Origin: Clostridium acetobutylicum ATCC 824
GTDB taxonomy: Bacteria; Bacillota; Clostridia; Clostridiales; Clostridiaceae
Assembly (NCBI RefSeq): GCF_000008765.1
Contig: NC_003030.1
Span: forward strand, 1,770,001 to 1,834,000
Length of the DNA: 64,000 nucleotides
Direction of reading: 5' to 3'
The notes below the pieces were generated by a model. It saw only the letters and a program-made list of their open reading frames with translations. It searched no databases and was not told the origin of the DNA. The translations under genes were made by a program, and so were the position numbers. Positions within the stretch are counted from its first letter, which is position 1, and the number at the start of each line of letters is the position of its first letter. Positions 24,345 through 33,957 of the stretch are shown here, in pieces.

Positions 24345-27275
24345 ATGAAATTTGAAATTGGCAACATTTATAGCGGGTTTAAATTTGAAAGTGAGACTGT
24401 AATAGATGAGATAAATAGTAAAGGTAGGGTATTTAAACATATAAAAAGTGGAGCTGTTCTTGTAAATTTAAAAAATAAGGATGACAACAAAGTTTTTTCT
24501 ATAACCTTTAAGACTCTTCCCCACGATAGTACGGGAGTAGCGCATATATTAGAGCATTCTGTTTTATGTGGTTCTAGAAAGTTTAAGGTAAAGGAGCCTT
24601 TTATAGAAATACTAAAAGGTTCACTTAACACATATTTAAATGCTGCAACTTATGCTGACAAAACAATGTATCCTGTTGCAAGTAGAAATAAAAAAGACTT
24701 TATGAATCTTATGGATGTATACTTGGATGCTGTTTTTTATCCTGATATATATAATACTCCTGAAATTATAATGCAGGAAGGATGGCATTATGATATAAAG
24801 GATGAAGAAGATGAAATAGAGTACAATGGTGTTGTTTACAATGAAATGAAAGGAGCCTACTCATCGCCAATTTCCTTGCTATCAAGAAGCATGGACGAGG
24901 AGCTTTTTAAAGGGAGTGTTTATGGAGTAGATTCTGGTGGAAAAGTAGAAAATATAGTGGATTTATCTTATGAAGAGGCACTAAGCTTCCATGAAAAATA
25001 CTATCATCCATCTAACAGCATAATATATGTATATGGAGACATTGATATAGAAGAAGTTTTAGAGTTTATTAATGACAATTATTTAAAGGATTTCAATAAA
25101 AAAAATATAGATGCAGATATAAAGGTAAATGGAGCCTTTAGTAAAGTTCATGAGAAGGAATTAGAATATTCTATTTCAGAGGGAGAAAGCGAAAATGACA
25201 AAACTTATTTTGGCATGAGTTTTGTAACAGGAGACGCTTTAGATACTGAACTTTCAATGGGCTTAGAGCTTTTGGAGAGTATTTTACTTGAGGCTTCATC
25301 ATCACCACTTAGGAGAGCTATTGTAGAAGAAAATATAGGAAAAGATGTTTTTGGAGTTTTTGATAGTTCAATATTAAAAAATACCTTTTCAATAATTCTA
25401 AAGGATTCTAATTTAGAGGATAAAGATAAATTTAAAGAAGTAGTTAAAAATACACTTAAAGAGCTTGTTAAAAATGGAATAGATAAGAAGCTTATAAATG
25501 GCATAATAAATGCAAAAGAGTTTGCTCTTAGAGAAAGTGATTTTGATTCTTATCCTGCGGGGCTTGTTTACAATGAAAAGATATTGGAAAGCATGCTTTA
25601 TGGAGGAGATCCCTTTATAAATTTAAGATTTAATGATGTAATAAAAAATATTAGAAAGTATGCAGAGTCGAATTATTTTGAAAATTTAATAGAAAAGTAT
25701 ATTTTAAATAATAACTATGGAGTATTTATAACTGTAAAACCTAAGAAAAATCTTGAAGAGGAAAGAGAAGAAAAGTTAAGAGAAAAGCTTAGAAAATTTA
25801 AGAATGGTCTTTCTAAGGATGATCTTAAGAAACTCATAGCTAGTAATAGAAGCTTAGAATTAAGGCAGGATACTCCTGATAGTGAAGAGAACCTTGAATC
25901 AATCCCTCTTATAGCTATAGGTGATGTAAAAAGGGATATAGAGACAATTGAGCATAAAATAATAGATGAAAACAATGCAAAAATTATATGGTGTCCACTA
26001 AACACTAGAGGTATTCAGTATGTAAGTATATACTTTGAAGGAAAATCAGTACCTCAGAATATGATTCCTTATGCTTCTTTATTATCCTCTGTTATAGGAA
26101 AGGTTAATACAGAAAAATATAACTTTAAAGAGTTGTCTAATGAAGCTATGGAAAACCTGGGCGGCATGGATTTTGGCTTAGATGTATACAGTAGGCCTCA
26201 AAATTACGAGGATTATGCACCTAAATTTGCTGTAAGGGCTAAGAGCTTAAGAGAAAAGCTTCCAAAGATGTTTGAAATAATGGAGGAAATAATAAATCAC
26301 AGCATTTATGATGATTACAAGAGGCTTAAGGAAATAATAGACGAAATAAAATCTAGGATGGAGATGGCAATAAGAGGTTCAGGAAGCAGAATGGCATCTG
26401 TAAGAGTTGGGTCTTATGTATCTAGTGCGTATAAATACTTAGATACTATAACAGGAATTGATTTTTATAAATTTATAGTAGATATAAGCAGTAATTTTGA
26501 AGAGAAAAAAGAGGAAGTAGCAGCAAATCTAAAGGCTGCATCGGATTATATATTCAAAAGGGATAATTTAATTGCAGCATATTGTGCAGAAGAAGAGGAT
26601 TATGAAACTTTTAGTAAGCTGTTTAATGATTTTACCTTAAAATTAAAGAATAACAATTTTAAATTGAATGATTATAAATTTGAGCTTAAAAAGTTAAATG
26701 AAGCATTTATGATGTCTACAAAGGTTCAGTATGTAGCTAAGGGTTTTAATTTTAGAAAGTTCAATTTCAAGCATAATGGAGCGCTTATTGTGCTTAGAAC
26801 CATAGCAAATTATGATTACCTTTGGAATAGTGTAAGAGTAAAAGGAGGGGCATATGGAGCTTCTATGTCATTATCGAGGAATGGACATTTAGCATTTGCT
26901 TCATATAGAGATCCTAATTTACTTGAGACATTAAAGGCTTATGAGGAAATGGTATCCTTTGTAAAAGATTTTAATGTTAATAGTAGAGAAATGGATAAAT
27001 ACATTTTAGGTACCATAAGTGGTATTGATATGCCTTTAAGTAATTATTCAAAGTGTGAAAAGGTGACAGCACAGTATTTAACGGGAATAGATGACGAATA
27101 TATGAGAAAAGAGCGTCTTGAAATATTAGATTGTTCAGTGGAGGATATAAAGGACTCCTATGACATTTTGAAAAAGCTTAACGAAGAAAATTGTATATGT
27201 GTTTTTGGAAGTGAAGAAAAGATAAAAGAGAACAAAGAATTATTTGATAACGTAGTGGATATATTCGGAGAATAG
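24345..27275 (+). CDS. M16C zinc metallopeptidase (presequence-protease/insulinase-like)
   Basis: A 976-residue enzyme, the usual length of single-chain M16C proteases made of four M16 domains. The inverted zinc motif HILEH is at about residues 65-69 in VAHILEHSVLCGSRKF. The distal ligand Glu is in VVYNEMKGAYSSP. The C-terminal substrate-anchoring R/Y-type segment is RVKGGAYGASMS. Such enzymes degrade short peptides in a closed chamber. A strong AGGAGG precedes the ATG and a hairpin follows the stop. Confidence 0.92.
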   Translation: MKFEIGNIYSGFKFESETVIDEINSKGRVFKHIKSGAVLVNLKNKDDNKVFSITFKTLPHDSTGVAHILEHSVLCGSRKFKVKEPFIEILKGSLNTYLNAATYADKTMYPVASRNKKDFMNLMDVYLDAVFYPDIYNTPEIIMQEGWHYDIKDEEDEIEYNGVVYNEMKGAYSSPISLLSRSMDEELFKGSVYGVDSGGKVENIVDLSYEEALSFHEKYYHPSNSIIYVYGDIDIEEVLEFINDNYLKDFNKKNIDADIKVNGAFSKVHEKELEYSISEGESENDKTYFGMSFVTGDALDTELSMGLELLESILLEASSSPLRRAIVEENIGKDVFGVFDSSILKNTFSIILKDSNLEDKDKFKEVVKNTLKELVKNGIDKKLINGIINAKEFALRESDFDSYPAGLVYNEKILESMLYGGDPFINLRFNDVIKNIRKYAESNYFENLIEKYILNNNYGVFITVKPKKNLEEEREEKLREKLRKFKNGLSKDDLKKLIASNRSLELRQDTPDSEENLESIPLIAIGDVKRDIETIEHKIIDENNAKIIWCPLNTRGIQYVSIYFEGKSVPQNMIPYASLLSSVIGKVNTEKYNFKELSNEAMENLGGMDFGLDVYSRPQNYEDYAPKFAVRAKSLREKLPKMFEIMEEIINHSIYDDYKRLKEIIDEIKSRMEMAIRGSGSRMASVRVGSYVSSAYKYLDTITGIDFYKFIVDISSNFEEKKEEVAANLKAASDYIFKRDNLIAAYCAEEEDYETFSKLFNDFTLKLKNNNFKLNDYKFELKKLNEAFMMSTKVQYVAKGFNFRKFNFKHNGALIVLRTIANYDYLWNSVRVKGGAYGASMSLSRNGHLAFASYRDPNLLETLKAYEEMVSFVKDFNVNSREMDKYILGTISGIDMPLSNYSKCEKVTAQYLTGIDDEYMRKERLEILDCSVEDIKDSYDILKKLNEENCICVFGSEEKIKENKELFDNVVDIFGE

Positions 27276-27281
27276 AAAAAC

Positions 27282-27325
27282 GAGAATGTGAAGTTTTAGA
27301 ATAAATTTTGCATTCTCTCTTTTTA
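27282..27325 (+). terminator. Probable terminator after the M16C peptidase gene
   Basis: GAGAATG pairs with CATTCTC around a long loop that includes further A-T pairs, followed by TCTTTTTAG. Confidence 0.6.
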
Positions 27326-27330
27326 GTTTG

Positions 27331-27463
27331 TTACATTACGAACAATTAACTTGATTTTATATTACAAACATTACAATTAATGCTTTAACTTTTTTGAAAA
27401 ATGTATTATAATAATTTTGTAAATGACGAATGAAATTATGAATATTGTTTGTAATGTTCGTAA
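27331..27463 (+). promoter_or_regulatory. purL promoter flanked by three copies of a TGTTYGTAA motif (candidate purine operator)
   Basis: A candidate SigA promoter is TTTAAC (27384-27389), 17 bp, TATAAT (27407-27412). The 9-mer TTACRAACA, inverse TGTTYGTAA, occurs at 27336-27344 and 27362-27370 upstream. It occurs as a tandem pair, TGTTTGTAA-TGTTCGTAA, at 27446-27463 in the opposite orientation. The core CGAAC resembles the Bacillus PurR box, but the spacing differs from the Bacillus tandem. A purine repressor site is an inference. Confidence 0.45.
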
Positions 27464-27484
27464 AAATGTTTAAGGAGAATGATT

Positions 27485-30400
27485 ATGAATACAAAAGTAA
27501 GGCGTATATTCGTAAAGAAAAAAGCAGGTTTTGATGTTGCAGCAAAAGAACTTTTGAAGGATTTAGTAGAAAACCTCGGAATAAAAACTTTAAAGGATTT
27601 ATCAATATTAAATAGATACGATGTTTCTGGCATAAATGACAGTGAGTATGAGGATGCTAAAGCTATTATATTTTCTGAAAAAACTGTTGATGATGTATAT
27701 GATGAAAAATTTGAAGTTTCAAGTGAAGATAAAGTTTTTGCTGTAGAATATTTGCCGGGGCAGTACGATCAAAGAGCGGATTCTGCATGTCAGTGCATTA
27801 AAATACTTACAGGAAATGAAGATGTTTTAATAGCATCAGCAAAAGTAATCATTTTAAAGGGAAATATAAGCGTTAGTGATTTAGAAAAAATTAAAAAATA
27901 TGTTATCAATCCAGTTGATTCTAGAGAGGCATCTCTTGATAAACCGGAAACATTAGAAGTAATATATGATCTTCCGTATGAAGTTGAAACCATAGAGAAT
28001 TTTATAAGCATGTCAGAGGATGAGCTTAAGGTATTCTTAGATAGTAATGGACTTGCAATGAGTATGGAAGATTTAAAATTTTGTAGGGAATACTTTAAGA
28101 ATGAAGAAAAGAGAAATCCTACAATAACAGAAATAAAGGTTATAGATACTTATTGGTCGGATCACTGTAGGCATACAACTTTCCAAACAAGGCTTCAGAA
28201 TATTCAGTTTGAAGATGGAAAATATACAGAAGTTTTAAAGTCTGCCTACAAAAATTATGTGGATGCAAGAAAATATGTTTATGGAAATAAAGAAAAAGAA
28301 GTATGTCTTATGGACATTGCAGTTATTGGAATGAAGGAATTAAAGAAAAAGGGCTTTTTAAATGATTTAGATGAGTCAGATGAAATAAATGCCTGTAGTA
28401 TAGTAGTTGATGCAGATGTAAACGGAAAAGATGAAAAATGGCTTGTAATGTTTAAAAATGAAACTCATAATCATCCTACTGAAATTGAGCCTTTTGGAGG
28501 AGCTGCAACCTGTCTTGGAGGAGCTATAAGAGATCCACTTTCAGGAAGAGCCTATGTATATCAAGCAATGAGAGTTACAGGTAGTGGAGATCCAAGAGTT
28601 AGAATAGAAGATACAACTAAAGGAAGACTTCCTCAAAAGAAGATAACACTTGGAGCAGCAAACGGCTATAGTTCCTATGGAAACCAAATAGGACTTGCAA
28701 CAGGACAAGTTTCCGAGTGCTATGATGAGGGCTTTATAGCAAAGAGAATGGAAGTTGGAGCTGTGGTTGGAGCAGCACCTAAGGAAAACGTAGTTAGAGA
28801 AGAGCCAAAACCATCTGATGTTGTTATTCTTTTAGGTGGAAGAACAGGAAGAGACGGCTGTGGTGGAGCAACAGGTTCCTCAAAAGAACATGATGTAAAT
28901 TCACTTCAAAACTGTGGTGCAGAAGTTCAAAAGGGTAACGCACCTACAGAAAGAAAACTTCAAAGACTTTTTAGAAATAATAAGGTAAGTACATTAATAA
29001 AAAGATGTAATGATTTTGGAGCTGGTGGAGTTTCTGTTGCTATAGGTGAACTTACAGATGGACTTGACATTAACTTAGATTTAGTCCCTAAAAAGTATGA
29101 GGGACTAGATGGAACTGAGCTTGCAATTTCCGAATCTCAAGAGAGAATGGCAGTTGTTGTTGAGAAAAAAGATGCTGAAAAGTTTATAGAATATGCAGAT
29201 AAGGAAAATTTAGAAGCTGTAATAGTGGCAAAGGTAACAGATACAAAAAGACTTAAATTATTCTGGAAAGGAAATGCTATAGTAAATATTTCAAGGGCAT
29301 TTTTAGATACAAATGGTGTTAGACAAAATGTTGATGTTTTTGTAAAGGCACCAAAAAAGGAAGATAACTACTTCAAGACTGAAAATAAAAATAAGGACGT
29401 TAAAGAGGAAGTTTTAGAAACCTTAAGGGATTTAAATGTATGCAGTCAGAAGGGACTTTCAGAAAGATTTGACAGCACTATAGGTGCAGGTACTGTTTTA
29501 ATGCCTTTTGGAGGAAAGAATCAAATAACTCCAGCTGAGGGTATGGCAGCAAAGCTTCCAGTTCTTAATGGAGAGACTTCAACAGGAACGGTAATGACTT
29601 ACGGTTATAATCCTAAGATAGGAAAATGGAGTCCTTTCCATGGTGCAATGTATGCCGTTATAGAATCCCTTACAAAGATAGTGTGCATGGGCGGAGATTA
29701 TAAAAAGACTAGACTTACTTTTCAAGAGTATTTTGAAAGATTAAATAAAGAGCCTGAAAGATGGGGTAAACCTTTTGCAGCACTTCTTGGAGCACTTAAG
29801 GCGCAAGAGATATTTAATACTCCAGCTATAGGTGGAAAGGACAGTATGTCTGGTACTTTTATGGACTTAAATGTTCCACCAACACTTGTATCCTTTGCTG
29901 TGAATGTAGTTGATATAAATAATGTGATATCACCTGAATTTAAAAAGGTAGGCAGCAGTGTGGTTTTAGTTAAGTGTGAAAGGGATGAAAATGAAGTTCC
30001 TTTATTTGATGAATTGAAGAAAAACTTTGATACTGTACAGGCTTTAATTAAGGATAAAAAGGTAATAAGTGCTCAAAGCGTTAGACACGGCGGACTCATA
30101 GCTGCTTTAAGTAAAATGTGTTTTGGAAATAAAATTGGTTTTGAAATGCTCAAAGAGGAAGAACTATTTACTCCTGATTATGGTTCTATAGTTTTAGAAC
30201 TTGAGGAGAGCTTAGATATTAAGGAATTATTTAAAGATGTAAAATACGAAGTTATTGGTAAAACTATAGCTGATAGTAAAATAATCTTAAATAATGTTTC
30301 AATAAGCATTGATGAAGCTTTAGAGGCATATACTGAGCCTTTAGAAAAAGTTTTCCCTACTAAAGTGGAAGCTTCAAAGAAGATTAATCTAGCTTTATAT

Positions 30401-31252
30401 GATGAAGTTAAATATGAAAATATAAAAAGAGTTAGTGCTGTAAATAAAATTGCAAAGCCAAGAGTATTCATACCAGTATTCCCGGGAACAAACTGTGAGT
30501 ATGATTCAAAAAGGGCCTTTGAAAGAGCAGGAGCTGAAGTTAATACCCTTGTATTTAGAAATATGAAGGCAACAGATATTGAAGAATCTATAAATGAAAT
30601 GGTAGAGGAAATAAATAAAGCTCAGATAATAATGCTTCCTGGAGGCTTCAGTGCAGGTGATGAACCGGATGGTTCTGGAAAGTTTATAGCAACTGTATTT
30701 AGAAATGAGAAGATTAAAGAAGCAGTAATGAAGCTATTAAATGCACGTGATGGCCTTATGCTTGGAATATGCAACGGCTTCCAGGCACTTATAAAATTAG
30801 GACTTGTGCCTTATGGAGAAATAAGAGAAATAGATGAAAACTGTCCTACACTAACATACAACAATATAGGAAGACATGTATCTAAAATTGCATATACTAA
30901 AATTGTTTCAAATAAATCACCTTGGTTTTCTAATGTAGAAATTGGAGATATTCATAGTATACCTATTTCTCATGGAGAGGGAAGATTTGCTGCAAGTAAA
31001 GAGGTTGTAGAAGAGCTTATAAAGAATGGACAGATAGCAACGAGGTATGTAGATTTAAACGGTAATTCAAGTTATGAAACAGAAGTAAATCCTAATGGAT
31101 CAGTACTTTGTATAGAAGGAATAACAAGTCCTGATGGAAGAATACTTGGTAAGATGGGGCATTCTGAGAGATTTTCTAAGGGGACTTATAAGAATATAAT
31201 TGGAAATCAAGACCAAAAGATATTTGAAAGTGGAGTACAGTATTTTAAATAA
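27485..31252 (+). CDS. purL: Phosphoribosylformylglycinamidine synthase, single-chain (PurL with fused glutaminase)
   Basis: About 1255 residues. The synthetase region has two PurL halves with motifs DHCRHTTFQT, NETHNHPTEIEPFGGAATCLGG and GGKDSMSGTF. From about residue 990 comes the class I glutamine amidotransferase domain: PVFPGTNCEYD, the nucleophile Cys in LGICNGFQ, and ISHGEGRF. It converts FGAR, glutamine and ATP to FGAM in purine synthesis. Most Gram-positives split this into PurS/Q/L; the fused form is the large type seen in clostridia and enterobacteria. The ATG at 27485 is 7 nt after AAGGAG; the ATG at 27479 is too close. It stands alone, away from other pur genes. Confidence 0.95.
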   Translation: MNTKVRRIFVKKKAGFDVAAKELLKDLVENLGIKTLKDLSILNRYDVSGINDSEYEDAKAIIFSEKTVDDVYDEKFEVSSEDKVFAVEYLPGQYDQRADSACQCIKILTGNEDVLIASAKVIILKGNISVSDLEKIKKYVINPVDSREASLDKPETLEVIYDLPYEVETIENFISMSEDELKVFLDSNGLAMSMEDLKFCREYFKNEEKRNPTITEIKVIDTYWSDHCRHTTFQTRLQNIQFEDGKYTEVLKSAYKNYVDARKYVYGNKEKEVCLMDIAVIGMKELKKKGFLNDLDESDEINACSIVVDADVNGKDEKWLVMFKNETHNHPTEIEPFGGAATCLGGAIRDPLSGRAYVYQAMRVTGSGDPRVRIEDTTKGRLPQKKITLGAANGYSSYGNQIGLATGQVSECYDEGFIAKRMEVGAVVGAAPKENVVREEPKPSDVVILLGGRTGRDGCGGATGSSKEHDVNSLQNCGAEVQKGNAPTERKLQRLFRNNKVSTLIKRCNDFGAGGVSVAIGELTDGLDINLDLVPKKYEGLDGTELAISESQERMAVVVEKKDAEKFIEYADKENLEAVIVAKVTDTKRLKLFWKGNAIVNISRAFLDTNGVRQNVDVFVKAPKKEDNYFKTENKNKDVKEEVLETLRDLNVCSQKGLSERFDSTIGAGTVLMPFGGKNQITPAEGMAAKLPVLNGETSTGTVMTYGYNPKIGKWSPFHGAMYAVIESLTKIVCMGGDYKKTRLTFQEYFERLNKEPERWGKPFAALLGALKAQEIFNTPAIGGKDSMSGTFMDLNVPPTLVSFAVNVVDINNVISPEFKKVGSSVVLVKCERDENEVPLFDELKKNFDTVQALIKDKKVISAQSVRHGGLIAALSKMCFGNKIGFEMLKEEELFTPDYGSIVLELEESLDIKELFKDVKYEVIGKTIADSKIILNNVSISIDEALEAYTEPLEKVFPTKVEASKKINLALYDEVKYENIKRVSAVNKIAKPRVFIPVFPGTNCEYDSKRAFERAGAEVNTLVFRNMKATDIEESINEMVEEINKAQIIMLPGGFSAGDEPDGSGKFIATVFRNEKIKEAVMKLLNARDGLMLGICNGFQALIKLGLVPYGEIREIDENCPTLTYNNIGRHVSKIAYTKIVSNKSPWFSNVEIGDIHSIPISHGEGRFAASKEVVEELIKNGQIATRYVDLNGNSSYETEVNPNGSVLCIEGITSPDGRILGKMGHSERFSKGTYKNIIGNQDQKIFESGVQYFK

Positions 31253-31267
31253 TTTAAGATCACAAGG

Positions 31268-31303
31268 AAGTGCATATAAATAAAAGTATGCACTTCTTTT
31301 TCT
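31268..31303 (+). terminator. Terminator after purL
   Basis: A perfect 9-bp stem AAGTGCATA/TATGCACTT with a 10-nt loop, then CTTTTTCTG. Confidence 0.88.
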
Positions 31304-31565
31304 GTTATATGTAAAGTAAGGTATATGAAGTAAATAATTACTATATTATTCAGAGTAAAAAGTGGTATAATAAATTATAGCATTGAAATTTAATGGCTAA
31401 TATTATTAAAATAAAAAAACTTTTAAAAAAACTATAAAAAAATAACTAACCTATACGATACTTTAAGTAGGGGTGGATATAATTACCTAAAATTATAAGC
31501 TTTGATTATTATCTAATAAAATTTTTTATTTAAGATAGATAAAAATAGATTGTGAAGGTGATAGT
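31304..31565 (+). other. AT-rich intergenic stretch
   Basis: With the purL terminator, this makes a gene-free stretch of 313 bp between purL and the next gene. I see no coding frame or recognisable riboswitch. It must hold the promoter of the gene at 31566, but no -35/-10 pair is good enough to name. Confidence 0.5.
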
Positions 31566-32258
31566 TTGGTTCAGAAGGAAATAAAAGCGTTTTTAGAACG
31601 CTGTAGTATGAGCGATAAAAAAGCAGATTATGTATTTCCTAATTTGGCTAAAATGGCAAAGTTCTATTATGTGCCAACCTCCAGCAGCGATTTTAGTGAG
31701 GTACAAAGATTTATACAGCTTGATGATGGAAAAAAATATGCTGTTATATTTACGGATATTAAATTGGCGGAAGAGTTTTGCAAGAATCACAGTTACAAGG
31801 ATAATATACACGAAGTTTCAGCTGTAGAAATACTAAAAGGAATTTTGGCTTTAAGAAATATAGAAGGTTTAAGCTTGAATTTTAAAGACAAATCTCAACT
31901 TGTTCTTAATAGAAAGCTTATAAGACTACTTTTTAGAGAATATTTGCTTCAAGAATTTTATATAAAAGGTGGAGCATGGTGCCTTTTTAAAAATCGAAGT
32001 TATGTTACCTATGAAGTGGCGAAGGGTATTAAGTCTATACCGATTTTTGCCGAAAAAGAAGAAGCACTTAGGTGCAGAAGAATATTTAAAGAGAAAGCTA
32101 CAGTGGAGTTCTTAACGTGGAGAGATATTATTGATTTTACTTTTAAAACTAAGCTTGAATATTTAATATATGCTCCAGATGCTCCACATGTAACATTTTT
32201 AAAACACCCATATTTTAGTTGGCTCTATGAGTCAGCATCCCTTGCTATGAATAATTAA
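31566..32258 (+). CDS. Uncharacterised protein (weak DUF2750/SseB-like resemblance)
   Basis: A 230-residue soluble protein of unknown function, with no signal peptide or membrane segment. It seems to have two similar halves. The first has YAVIFTDIKLAEEFCKNHSY. The second has YVTYEVAKGIKSIPIFAEKEEALRCRRIF, followed by EFLTWRDIIDF. This alternation of a strand-rich readout with an A-E-E-A helix recalls DUF2750 and SseB N-terminal folds, but the similarity is weak. Start is TTG with GAAGGTGA upstream. It ends 1 bp before a strong terminator and is monocistronic. Confidence 0.65.
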   Translation: MVQKEIKAFLERCSMSDKKADYVFPNLAKMAKFYYVPTSSSDFSEVQRFIQLDDGKKYAVIFTDIKLAEEFCKNHSYKDNIHEVSAVEILKGILALRNIEGLSLNFKDKSQLVLNRKLIRLLFREYLLQEFYIKGGAWCLFKNRSYVTYEVAKGIKSIPIFAEKEEALRCRRIFKEKATVEFLTWRDIIDFTFKTKLEYLIYAPDAPHVTFLKHPYFSWLYESASLAMNN

Positions 32259-32259
32259 T

Positions 32260-32292
32260 AAAATCAGCACAACTCTCTGTGCTGATTTTATT
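32260..32292 (+). terminator. Rho-independent terminator
   Basis: A perfect 12-bp stem AAAATCAGCACA/TGTGCTGATTTT with a 6-nt loop. Confidence 0.9.
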
Positions 32293-32336
32293 ATGCTATA
32301 ATGAATTTATATAGTTAAATGGTGGAGGAAAGTTAT

Positions 32337-32987
32337 ATGCAAAGAAAAAAGAAATTAAAAATTGTTAATCCAGATATATATGAAGAGTTAGAAGAAGTTC
32401 TAGAAGGGGAAATTATTGTAGAGGATGATTCTTACATAGAATTAAAAAGCTTTGAAAATGTATCCTTAGAAAATAAACAGGCAAAGAAGGTTTCAATAAG
32501 TCAAAGTATATTTAAGAATGTATCATTTAATAATACTAGCTTTAAGGGCATTGATTTAACAGATGTTATATTTGAAAAATGCGATTTGTCCAATGCTGAT
32601 TTTACAGAATCAGTTATATACAGAACTCAATTTAAGAATTGCAAACTAATGGGGATAAATTTATCAGAGGGAACCTTAAATAATGTGACTTTTGATAATT
32701 GTATGGCTAGATACTCTATATGTACTCTCCTTAGGTGTAAGAATGTACTTTTTAAAGAATGTACTTTTACAAGTACGGATTTCTACAAATCCCAGTTTAC
32801 AAATGTTGAGTTTTTAAATTCAGAATTGATTGAGGCTCAAATGCACGAAACAAGCCTTAAGGGTATTGATTTAACAAGCTGTAGTATAGATGGAATTGGT
32901 CTCAATATTGAAGATTTAAAAGGATGTATAGTTGGTCCTGAGCAGTTAATGTGCTTTGCTAATCTTCTAGGGGTTATACTTAAGTAG
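32337..32987 (+). CDS. Pentapeptide-repeat protein
   Basis: A 216-residue protein. From about residue 40 to 195 it shows A(D/N)LXX-type pentapeptide repeats such as FKNVSFNNTSFKGIDLTDVI and LSNADFTESVIY. These should form a right-handed quadrilateral beta helix of about seven coils. Such proteins include DNA mimics that protect gyrase, but most have no known role. The ATG at 32337 has GGAGGAAAG upstream and is preferred over the ATG at 32319. Confidence 0.85.
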   Translation: MQRKKKLKIVNPDIYEELEEVLEGEIIVEDDSYIELKSFENVSLENKQAKKVSISQSIFKNVSFNNTSFKGIDLTDVIFEKCDLSNADFTESVIYRTQFKNCKLMGINLSEGTLNNVTFDNCMARYSICTLLRCKNVLFKECTFTSTDFYKSQFTNVEFLNSELIEAQMHETSLKGIDLTSCSIDGIGLNIEDLKGCIVGPEQLMCFANLLGVILK

Positions 32988-33076
32988 TTTTTTGATATTT
33001 AACACAAAATTAAATAAAAGCTGAAAAGGTTAATGTAATATATTATATAGAAATCAATTTTACTTTGGAGCTTTTA

Positions 33077-33643
33077 ATGAAGTTAGGCAATTCTAAGTAT
33101 TTATTAGGAATTATGTTAATTGTTATTATATGTATAATTGTATTTACAAGAGGCGATTCTGATAATAAAATCCTAGTAGATTCAAAAAATATTGAGTATT
33201 ATTTTTCACAGAGAGATAGGAATAGTGATGAGAAGTTAATAGAAGCTATTGATTCTGCTAGAGAAAGAGTTGATATGGCAATTTATATTCTTCAAAGACA
33301 AGACATTGTCAATGCGGTTATAAGCGCTAAAAAAAGAGGAGTAGTTGTAAGAATTATTACAGACAGAGATGAAGCGGCAACAAATTACGAGGGAAAAGAG
33401 CTTAAATCATTGAAAAGGGAGAAGATTCCCATTAAAATAAATACACATTCAGGTATGATGCATATGAAGGTTACTATTTTAGATAACTCATCTGTTGCAG
33501 CAGGAAGCTACAATTATACAGATCCGGCTACAGAAGAAAATGATGAAGTTCTTGTTATTGTGAAAAATAATATAATAGCTGAAAAATGGGAAAATAAATT
33601 TAATAATATGTGGCTAGATACGGGTAGATTCCGAAATTATTAG
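33077..33643 (+). CDS. Membrane-anchored phospholipase D-like (single HKD) protein
   Basis: A 188-residue protein. Residues 8-24 are a hydrophobic N-terminal anchor or signal. The rest is one PLD-fold domain with the HKD motif at His129, Lys131 and Asp136 (HMKVTILD), then GSYNYT (143-148) and an acidic EENDE. Single-HKD proteins of this size dimerise to form the active site, as in Nuc-type endonucleases. It could be an extracellular nuclease or phosphodiesterase. The ATG at 33077 follows GGAG by 6 nt. Confidence 0.85.
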   Translation: MKLGNSKYLLGIMLIVIICIIVFTRGDSDNKILVDSKNIEYYFSQRDRNSDEKLIEAIDSARERVDMAIYILQRQDIVNAVISAKKRGVVVRIITDRDEAATNYEGKELKSLKREKIPIKINTHSGMMHMKVTILDNSSVAAGSYNYTDPATEENDEVLVIVKNNIIAEKWENKFNNMWLDTGRFRNY

Positions 33644-33649
33644 ACGAAA

Positions 33650-33695
33650 AAAGCTTCCATAAGGTGAATAGTTATGGGAGCTTTATGTATTTTAT
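33650..33695 (+). terminator. Probable terminator after the PLD-like gene
   Basis: AAAGCTTCCATAA pairs with TTATGGGAGCTTT (one wobble), 9-nt loop; the T-run is broken (ATGTATTTTAT). Confidence 0.6.
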
Positions 33696-33794
33696 CCTTA
33701 TGGAATTATATACCTGTGGAATAGTATATATAATTGATATTATAATTATATATAGTTTTGTGTTTTATAAAACAATTCAGTATTATTTAAAGGC

Positions 33795-33836
33795 TATAAT
33801 AAGTGGAGTTATATTTTTTACCTGTAAACGTTTATT
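33795..33836 (+). promoter_or_regulatory. Candidate -10 and CcpA cre site upstream of the butyrate kinase gene
   Basis: TATAAT at 33795-33800, with no good -35, is followed by TGTAAACGTTTATT at 33823-33836. The latter matches the cre consensus TGWAARCGYTWNCW at 13 of 14 positions. A cre just downstream of the start site would act as a roadblock under glucose. The rest of the 314-bp gap between 33644 and 33957 shows no gene. Confidence 0.45.
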
Positions 33837-33957
33837 TTGGCAATAATTAAACGTTTCTATAAGACTTTTAAGCCCTCAGACTCAAGCTTTAAAATATCAT
33901 TCTTTAAAACTTAGCCTAAATTTAAGCAATAAATACTTAAAAATGGAGGACTTTATT

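Noticed and set aside
33664-33846. A 60-codon hydrophobic open frame
   Set aside because: It overlaps the hairpin after the PLD-like gene, has biased Ile/Tyr/Phe content typical of AT-rich chance frames, and resembles no family.
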